A stretch of DNA of 64,000 nucleotides from contig SNVD02011501.1 of assembly GCA_013180625.2 (NCBI GenBank), positions 47,287-111,286 on the forward strand, read 5' to 3'. A model generated the notes under the pieces. The model was given only the letters and a program-made list of their open reading frames with translations, did not search any database and was not told where the DNA came from. This document shows, one piece after another, positions 60,277 through 64,000 of the stretch. The position numbers and the translations under genes were made by a program. The DNA comes from Boswellia sacra (taxonomy: Eukaryota > Streptophyta > Magnoliopsida > Sapindales > Burseraceae). The number at the start of each line of letters is the position of its first letter. The stretch's first letter is position 1.

Positions 60277-60926
60277 TTAAAATTCAAAAATGATGGCACG
60301 CATGCATATGTACAGGTTGTTGTGACTGTGGCTCACATCTTCCTCTGGTTTTACGTCCAGAAACGGCTTAAACACCTTATAAGAGTTGGGGATATGCTTC
60401 CCATCCAGTTTTCTTATAAACTGGCAAACAGGGTCGTGTTGAGTCAGATTCCCAAGACTATAGCGTTCTTGCTCATCTCGGAATTGTGTCCACAAATTAA
60501 AAATTTCACGCTGCACAAGTCCACAAGAATGCGTCTCAAGAGTCGTTCGGATATCATCCAAAGACTCCTTACTTAGTCCATTCTTGATGAACTGTAGTTT
60601 ATCCTCTCGATTGTTAGACAAATATCCCAAGGAGTGGTAACGCTGGTTACAACTCCATCTTGCACATCTGGGACAAACTTGTAACCTTTTCGCTCTTCGC
60701 TTTTTGGCATAAGAGCTTTTTCCAAACCTGGCATATGGGAAACAAGATTATCTGAAAACTCACAAGAGAATCGAACCTTGGCTTCAATTAACCATCTTAA
60801 ATCAGCAGGAATACCCTTACGCATCAACAACCTTAGTCTTTCTGCACGAGCTTTATAAATTTTAAGCAAATCATTTTGAGGAAGAGAGGGAAAATGTTTG
60901 TGCAATTTTGAGAGAATGGTATCCAT
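60277..60926 (-). pseudogene. Unrecognised ORF between integrase and the captured LOG, one frameshift
   Basis: From ATG 60926 the minus strand reads about 110 residues (HKHFPSLPQNDLLKIYKARA, RWLIEAKVRFSCEFSDNLVS, KGYKFVPDVQDGVV). A change of frame near 60600-60630 then leads into a second segment (EDKLQFIKNGLSKESLDDIR, REIFNLWTQFRDEQERYSLG) ending at 60277. It is hydrophilic and probably helical, with no signal peptide or membrane span. I do not recognise a family. It could be an element-specific extra ORF or a second captured host sequence. The codon pattern and absence of introns fit either. Confidence 0.5.
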
Positions 60927-61048
60927 GTGAAGAAAATGAGAGAGAAGAAAAGAAAATGGATGCAAGCAACAGTTTTTAGGGAACTGAAAAACCGACTTTA
61001 ATAGTCACGGAGTACCGTATCCGCTACTTGACCGGGAAAAATCAATCC

Positions 61049-61786
61049 TTAAAAAGGATCGACTAAAGCAATGGACTCTTCATTTTGGTCAAAATTTTCA
61101 AAGAATGGTTTTAACCGTTGTCCATTAACTTTAAACACATTACCATTCTTTGGGTTCTCAATTTCAACTGCTCCATGAGGGAAAACATTTTTAACAATGA
61201 AAGGCCCAGTCCAACGTGACCGAAGTTTACCAGGAAATAAATGCAATCTTGAATCATACAAAAGAACTTTTTGTGAAGGTTCAAAAGATTTTCTAACAAT
61301 AAATTTGTCATGAAAAACCTTCATTTTTTCTTTGTAGATTTTAGAATTTTCATAAGCCTCATTCCTGATTTCTTCAAGTTCACTCAGTTGGAGTTTACGT
61401 AACTTGCAAGCATCATTCAAATTTGTGTTAAATGTTTTAATGGCCCAATAAGCTTTATGCTCAATTTCCACTGGCAAGTGACAAGGTTTTCCATAAACTA
61501 ATCTATAAGGAGACATTCCCAATGATGTTTTGAAAGCAGTTCGGTAAGCCCAAAGTGCATCATTAAGTCTTAAAGACCAATCTTTACGATTTGGGTTAAC
61601 CGTTTTTTCTAAGATCTGTTTTATCTCCCTATTAGCTAATTCAACTTGTCCACTTGTTTGTGGGTGATAAGGTGTAGAAATTTTATGGGTTATTCCATAT
61701 TTCTTCATTAAAGTTTCAAATGGTTTGTTACAAAAATGTGTACCCCCATCACTAATAATGGCTCGAGGAATTCCAAATCTACTCAA
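61049..61786 (-). CDS. Integrase C-terminal two-thirds of the Athila/Tat-like element
   Basis: An open 245-codon frame with the catalytic-core signatures [28 protein letters not shown] (the DDE glutamate), [20 protein letters not shown] and the C-terminal [20 protein letters not shown] with [10 protein letters not shown]. It has no chromodomain. The N-terminal zinc domain is in a shifted frame at 61869-62153 (HAFCKTCENCQKLGSISKRN). Integrase would join element cDNA to host DNA; the element as a whole is frame-broken. Confidence 0.85.
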   Translation of the reverse strand: MSRFGIPRAIISDGGTHFCNKPFETLMKKYGITHKISTPYHPQTSGQVELANREIKQILEKTVNPNRKDWSLRLNDALWAYRTAFKTSLGMSPYRLVYGKPCHLPVEIEHKAYWAIKTFNTNLNDACKLRKLQLSELEEIRNEAYENSKIYKEKMKVFHDKFIVRKSFEPSQKVLLYDSRLHLFPGKLRSRWTGPFIVKNVFPHGAVEIENPKNGNVFKVNGQRLKPFFENFDQNEESIALVDPF

Positions 61787-63978
61787 GATATTCTCTTCAA
61801 GAATTTGACAACTGTTTTGTGGTCATTGTTTCGACATGGAATTGCCTCGACCCATTTTGAAACATAGTCTACTGCAACAAGGATGTACACAAAACAAATG
61901 ACGGTGGAAAGGGTCCCATAAAATCAATACCCCAACAGTCAAAGATTTCAACGACAAGAATGGGATTCAACGGCATCATGTTTCTTTTTGAAATAGATCC
62001 CAATTTTTGACAATTTTCACACGTTTTGCAAAATGCATGTGCATCTTTAAATAAGGTGGGCCAATAAAATCCACATTGTAAGATCTTAGCAGCTGTTTTT
62101 TCTAGATGAAAAATGTCCTCCACATGCTTCAGAATGACAAAAGTTAATGACACTACTTACCTCATTGTCGGGTATGCATCTTCTCATTATTTGGTCTGAA
62201 CAATATTTGAACAGATATGGGTCATCCCAGTAAAAATTTTTCACCCGCGGTTAAAAATTTTCTTTTGTCTGAGCATTCCAATGAGGTGGCATTTTCCCTG
62301 TCGCAAGAAAATTTACAATGTTAGCAAACCAAGGTACAGTATCAACAGAAAATAAAAATTCATCAGGAAAATAATCATTGATAGGTGAAGTTTCAATTAA
62401 TGTCTCTGTCGTTAGTCTTAAAAGATGATCAGCAACGACATTTTCGGCTCCTTTCTTATCCTTTATTGTGATGTTGAATTCTTGGAGCAATAAGATCCAC
62501 TGTATCAATCTAGGTTTTGCATCCTGTTTAGTCATTAAATATCTCACAGCTGCATGGTCAGTGTAAAAAATTGTTGGAGAGCCAATTAAATAAGATCGAA
62601 ATTTGTCTAATGCAAATACTATTGCAAGTAGTTCTTCCTCAGTTGTTGTGTAATTCATTTGTGCATCATTTAAAGTCCTACTTGCATAGTATATCACATA
62701 AGGCTTACCTTCTTTTCTTTGTCCTAGACAGCAACCAACGCTAGTCACTTGCATCACACTCAATTCAAAAGGCAAGGGACCAATCAGGAGATTGCATATT
62801 TGGAGCAGTTTTTAAAAGTCCAATTAGTGTATCAAAGGCATTTTGACATTCTTGAGTCCATTCAAAGGAAGTATCTTTTATTAAGAGGTTACAAAGATGT
62901 TTAGATATAGCACTGAAATTTCTTATGAACCTCCTATAAAATCCAGCATGCCCTAAGAATGAACGAACCTCTTTAACTGTTTTTGGTGGAGGCAAAGGGG
63001 AAATTAATTCCACTTTTGCTTTATCCACTTCAATTCCCTTAGAAGACACCACATGGCCTAAGACAATTCCTGAAGTGACCATATAATGACATTTTTCCCA
63101 ATTCAAAATAAGACCTTTTTCTACACACCTTTTAGGACTTTTTTTAAATTTTCAAGACAATTATCAAAAGAGTTTCCAAAGACAGTTAAATCATCCATGA
63201 AAACTTCTAAACAATGCTCAACAATGTCACAGAAAATGCTTAACATGCATCTTTGAAAAGTGGCTGGGGCATTACAAAGTCCAAAAGGCATTCTCCTAAA
63301 TGCAAAAGTGCCAAAGGGGCACGTGAATGTGGTCTTTCTTGGTCTTCAAGTGCAATGGGGATTTGATAGTAGCCTGAGTATCCATCAAGAAAGCAGTAGT
63401 AGGGGTTTTCTGCTACTCTTTCAAGAATTTGGTCAAGAAAGGGTAAGGGAAAATGGTCTTTTCTAGTGACAGCATTTAATTTTCTATAATCAATGCACAT
63501 CCGCCAACTAGATGAGACACGAGTTGGCAATAATTCACCCTTTTCATTTTTAACTACTGTAATGCCAGATTTCTTAGGTACTACTTGTGTAGGGCTTACC
63601 CACTTACTATCAGAAATAGGATAGATAATTCCCACATCAAGTAGTTTGAGAACTTCGGCCCTAATGACCTCTTTCATGTGTGTGATTTAATCTCCTTTGA
63701 GGTTGTTGAGATGTTTTGGCATTTTCCTCTAAATGTATTCTATGTGTGCAAATTAAAGGGTTAATGCCTTTTATATCTTTTAAAGTCCACCCAATTGCCT
63801 TTTTATGCCTTTTAAGCACTTCTATCAACTTACCTTGTTGCTCGCATGTGAGGGATGAAGAAATTACCACTGGATATGTCTGATTCTCTCCAAGATATGC
63901 ATATTTCAGTCCTTCAGGTAAGGGCTTCAATTCTAACTTGGGAGCTTCATCTTCCTTGTTTTCAATCATTTGCCCCAA
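61787..63978 (-). pseudogene. Gypsy RT, RNase H and integrase zinc domain, frameshifted
   Basis: Read leftward from 63978: the region before RT (VVISSSLTCEQQGKLIEVLK), RT with WVSPTQVVPKKSGITVV, SWRMCIDYRKLNAVTRKDHF, a frame break near 63330, and the palm motif VFMDDLTVFG near 63200 in another frame. Next come HVVSSKGIEVDKAKVE and VRSFLGHAGFYRRFI (62765-63106), RNase H with VIYYASRTLNDAQMNYTTTE and YTDHAAVRYLM (62251-62775), and the integrase zinc domain. At least four frame breaks or stops. Confidence 0.85.
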
Positions 63979-64000
63979 TTCTTCAAATCTTGATTTTGAG

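Larger units (their letters stand above)
56552..64000 (-). mobile_element. Ty3/Gypsy element of Athila/Tat type carrying a captured LOG gene, open to the right
   Basis: On the minus strand, from the right edge: RT, RNase H, integrase (61049-63978), an unknown ORF (60277-60926), a LOG-like sequence (59414-60063), a long non-coding stretch, purine tract and 3' LTR (56552-58081). RT has the FMDD form (VFMDDLTVFG) and integrase ends with [12 protein letters not shown], without chromodomain, as in the Athila/Tat branch. gag and the 5' LTR lie beyond 64000. It is inserted in the integrase region of the chromovirus-like element. Confidence 0.88.

Noticed and set aside
1..64000. tRNA, rRNA or microRNA genes
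   Set aside because: Only tRNA-complementary primer sites were seen. No full tRNA cloverleaf, rRNA segment or convincing microRNA precursor could be supported by eye.

Overview
This is nuclear DNA from a flowering plant, most likely a eudicot. The genes carry many AT-rich GT-AG introns, there is a P-class PPR gene, and most of the right half is nested LTR retrotransposons of the Copia and Ty3/Gypsy types. I cannot name the species from the sequence.

Left part (1-33.3 kb) is gene-bearing. It holds: a dihydroneopterin aldolase gene (folate synthesis) whose last exon runs into retroelement-derived sequence (1271-2362, +); a decayed but intron-containing copy of a mitochondrial ribosomal protein L22 gene (3823-6048, -) that still has a ribosomal-protein-type promoter near 7.75 kb; a truncated LINE (9.9-10.9 kb, -); an apparently intact ten-exon gene for a START-like lipid-binding protein (15960-20517, +); an HSCB/Jac1 Fe-S co-chaperone gene with a triplicated 206-bp block around a candidate 9-nt microexon (24762-28488, +); and a single-exon 1045-residue PPR gene (30126-33263, -) converging on HSCB. 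Three non-autonomous hAT elements with clear or near-exact 8-bp target-site duplications lie at 8871-9636, 21171-21941 and 22501-24560. Smaller MITE-like inverted repeats lie at 22.1, 33.4 and 33.9-35.1 kb.

Right part (35.5-64 kb) is a stack of LTR retrotransposons. A complete but dead Copia element (35507-46343, -) has 857-bp LTRs, a tRNA-iMet primer site, gag with two zinc knuckles and integrase. It lacks the reverse transcriptase core and carries a Sirevirus-style extra ORF that has been tandemly duplicated. To its right are a 34-bp minisatellite split by a related solo LTR (47301-48400) and an old Copia gag remnant. A chromovirus-like Gypsy element (49526-56551, +) follows; it keeps one reading frame broken only by four in-frame stops. 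Within the end of its integrase region it is cut by a second Gypsy element of Athila/Tat type (56552 to beyond 64000, -).

The most interesting object is inside that last element. Between integrase and the 3' LTR it carries an intronless LONELY GUY (LOG, cytokinin-activating enzyme) sequence and a second ORF I do not recognise, both in the element's own orientation. This looks like capture of a host mRNA by a retrotransposon. The host genes here (folate, Fe-S assembly, PPR, START-like) do not form a shared pathway; their adjacency is ordinary plant gene order.
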